The notes under the pieces are model-generated. The model ran no database searches. It worked only from the letters and a program-made list of their open reading frames with translations, and was not told the origin of the DNA. Below are positions 13,611 to 14,834 of a stretch of DNA of 14,834 nucleotides, one piece after another (position 1 is the first letter of the stretch; every line of letters starts with the position of its first letter). The DNA lies in NCBI GenBank assembly GCA_003162595.1, contig PMNJ01000168.1:3269-18102 (forward strand), read 5' to 3'. The DNA is from Bacteroidales bacterium (GTDB lineage: Bacteria; Bacteroidota; Bacteroidia; Bacteroidales; VadinHA17). A program made the position numbers and the translations under genes.

Positions 13611-13793
13611 ATGAATGATGCGATGAAAATAAATGCAATTATAACAGGAGCTACCGGAATGGTTGGTGAAGGTGTTCTCATGGAATCCCTTCTTAATCCG
13701 GATGCAATCGCAATGATTAATTCAGTAACTTACGGTTATGAGAAACAAGTCCTTGAAGTAGAAGATATTATCAGATTTTCAAAAAAACAATGA
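13611..13793 (+). pseudogene. NAD(P)-binding epimerase/NmrA-like protein with internal deletion
   Basis: A 60-residue ORF. Residues 5-31 (MKINAIITGATGMVGEGVLM, then ESLLNPD) are the Rossmann N-terminus of a NAD-dependent epimerase-like family, including the GATGMVG dinucleotide-binding loop. Residues 32-54 (AIAMINSVTYGYEKQVLEVE, then DII) match the C-terminus of the same family, where AMINAV..GYEK.VLEVKDI is usual. Full-length members have about 215-225 residues, so about 160 are missing, including the substrate-binding part and the catalytic Tyr/Ser region. The join is in frame near 13698-13712. The natural start is probably the second ATG at 13623 (MKINAIITG). A promoter-like element lies at 13555-13584. 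Not expected to be an active enzyme. Confidence 0.75.
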
Positions 13794-13843
13794 CTTAATT
13801 GTACACATATATACATGAAGTAACCCTATAAAAACATTTCATT

Positions 13844-14266
13844 ATGAACACATTATCTCCATCACTAAAACCTTCCTTCTGGTCTGGTATAGTCCTGGGA
13901 ACAAAAAAGGTTTTAAAATGGTTACTGGTTCTGGTTGTTATTATTGGAAGCGTATTGATCTACTGGAAGTATTTCTATACTTACAGTGAAGGTTATCGTG
14001 CAGGATTATTGCAAAAATTTTCTCATAAGGGTGTTTTCTTCAAGACCTATGAAGGAGAATTAATATTAAGCAGTGTGTCGAGCAACAGAGATGTAGCCCT
14101 TGCATCAGAGAAATTTCTTTTTACCGTAACCAACAAGTCGCTTATGAGACAATTTGATACTCTCCAGGGGCAGTCGGTCATTATACATTACCGGCAGAAA
14201 AATGCACCCGTATTCTGGCGCGGCGATTCACCTTATCTTGTAGACAGTGTAAAAATCCGAAGGTAA
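13844..14266 (+). CDS. Conserved Bacteroidota membrane-anchored protein
   Basis: A 140-residue protein with one membrane helix (about 24-45, WLLVLVVIIGSVLIYWKYF) after a basic N-terminal stretch. The outer part carries the family features YSEGYRAGLLQKFSHKGVFFKTYEGEL (about 47-73), then a strand-rich region and a closing VIIHYRQKNAPVFWRGDSPYLVDSVKI. Proteins of this type are widespread in Bacteroidota and have been labelled 6-phosphogluconate dehydrogenase in some databases, but they have no Rossmann fold or catalytic motif of that enzyme, so the label is very likely wrong. Function is unknown; they are probably inner-membrane proteins with a periplasmic beta domain. Likely monocistronic. Confidence 0.7.
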   Translation: MNTLSPSLKPSFWSGIVLGTKKVLKWLLVLVVIIGSVLIYWKYFYTYSEGYRAGLLQKFSHKGVFFKTYEGELILSSVSSNRDVALASEKFLFTVTNKSLMRQFDTLQGQSVIIHYRQKNAPVFWRGDSPYLVDSVKIRR

Positions 14267-14269
14267 TAG

Positions 14270-14407
14270 CTATTTCATTAATTTTTTAAGTATCCCAAAC
14301 ACTCCCCGTATAAATGTGGCGCTGGTCAAGACCTTTATAATTTCATCCTGAAGAGTTTTGCTGCTTCTTCCATAACTCGAATGAGAAGGAGTTCTTGGCT
14401 GACTTAT
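14270..14407 (-). pseudogene. DUF853 (HerA-like ATPase) C-terminal remnant
   Basis: On the minus strand a 45-codon frame reads PRTPSHSSYGRSSKTLQDEI followed by IKVLTSATFIRGVFGILKKL and a stop at 14270-14272. The Pro/Ser-rich linker followed by a short amphipathic helix ending RGVFGILKK resembles the C-terminus of DUF853/HerA-like ATPases, whose tails end in R-G-(I/L/V)-(L/F)-G-x-L. The rest of that protein (about 450 residues with the P-loop ATPase) is absent. It abuts the DUF3078 remnant on the other strand, so both genes lost their N-terminal parts. The match is to a short tail, hence the moderate confidence. Confidence 0.45.
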
Positions 14408-14640
14408 TCACAAACTATATTAAGAACCCCCAAAATGTTGTAGTAAACTGGGAAACACTATTAGCATTTAAAATGAATAAATTCCTTTCTGCAAGTATCA
14501 ATACCCAACTTGTATATGATGATAAGATAAAGGTTCCGGTAATCAGAAATGGAGAAGCAAAATCTATTGGATCTTTAATACAGTTTAAAGAAATACTTGG
14601 AGTGGGATTCGCATATACTTTTAAATCTTTTAATAAATAA
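14395..14640 (+). pseudogene. DUF3078 C-terminal remnant
   Basis: The frame is open from 14341, but family resemblance begins at about 14395: LADLFTNYIKNPQNVVVNWE, then LLAFKMNKFLSASINTQLVY, DD..IKVP and LIQFKEILGVGFAYTF at the end. This is the C-terminal part of the DUF3078 outer-membrane-like proteins of Bacteroidota, normally about 270-300 residues; the final FKE.LGVGF.Y.F is their usual end. Signal peptide and the first two thirds are missing, and no sensible start codon exists (TTG at 14395 would be the only candidate). It is expected to be non-functional. Confidence 0.65.
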
Positions 14641-14658
14641 TAACTTAAACCTGAAATT

Positions 14659-14834
14659 ATGAAACTAGTAGATGAATTTAAAGCCTTTGCAATAAAAGGC
14701 AATGTTGTTGACCTCGCGATAGGTATCATTATCGGTGCTGCTTTTGGCAAAATTGTTTCTTCAATGGTGGCTGATATCATTATGCCTCCCCTTGGATTAC
14801 TTATTGGGGGTGTTAATTTTACTGATCTGAAAGT
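14659..14834 (+). CDS. mscL: Large-conductance mechanosensitive channel MscL (cut by window end)
   Basis: The first 58 residues are visible. MKLVDEFKAFAIKGNVVDLA starts with the amphipathic N-terminal helix, and IGIIIGAAFGKIVSSMVADI, IMPPLGLLIGG is the pore-lining TM1, with the G-x-x-x-G-A pattern and the DLAIG and DIIMPP motifs of MscL. The channel opens under high membrane tension and releases solutes during osmotic downshock. Full-length MscL is about 135-150 residues, so TM2 and the C-terminal bundle lie outside the window. It starts 18 nt after the DUF3078 remnant. Confidence 0.95.
   Translation, partial: MKLVDEFKAFAIKGNVVDLAIGIIIGAAFGKIVSSMVADIIMPPLGLLIGGVNFTDLK

Overview
The window looks like the chromosome of a member of the Bacteroidota, probably an environmental Bacteroidales-type organism. 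This is an inference from several features: A/T-rich translation starts without strong Shine-Dalgarno sequences, a TATCTTTG -7 promoter box (4041-4048), and families typical of the phylum (TonB-dependent receptor, CarboxypepD-reg-like protein, DUF3078, GH97, the short membrane protein at 13844). No rRNA, tRNA, CRISPR array, phage gene or intact transposase was seen.

Layout. 3-638 is the C-terminal part of a carboxypeptidase-regulatory-like protein cut by the window edge. 714-1775 holds a shortened YCII-type protein and a CDF metal exporter. 1831-2706 is a secreted protein with two NTF2-like domains. 2707-3208 has no convincing gene but carries a cluster of small REP-like hairpins. 3209-4026 is a PhnB-type/DUF1801 pair. 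4054-11184 is a long same-strand run: polysaccharide flippase, VIT/CCC1-type metal transporter, DUF1003 membrane protein, TonB-dependent receptor, two secreted concanavalin-A-like proteins and a VOC protein. The VIT-DUF1003-TonB receptor segment, with an ATGA overlap between the last two, is the most coherent functional unit and suggests metal acquisition and storage. 11199-11381 is a GNAT relic, followed by a hairpin repeat array that contains a MITE-like element (11542-11732). After it come a NUDIX hydrolase, a GH97 relic, an RluA-type pseudouridine synthase on the minus strand with a TTG start, an epimerase relic, a Bacteroidota membrane protein, a collapsed DUF853/DUF3078 pair, and the start of mscL.

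The most unusual signal is repeated gene shortening by internal deletion. Three small ORFs (YCII 714-884, GNAT 11199-11381, NAD-binding epimerase 13611-13793) each join a recognisable family N-terminus, in frame, directly to the same family's C-terminus with the middle missing. A fourth protein (PhnB type, 3209-3634) lacks about 20 residues. At 14270-14640 the C-termini of two divergent genes (DUF853 on minus, DUF3078 on plus) are fused back to back with both N-termini gone, and 12305-12484 keeps only the core of a GH97 enzyme. This could be real deletion-driven gene decay or an assembly artefact; read mapping across the junctions would decide.
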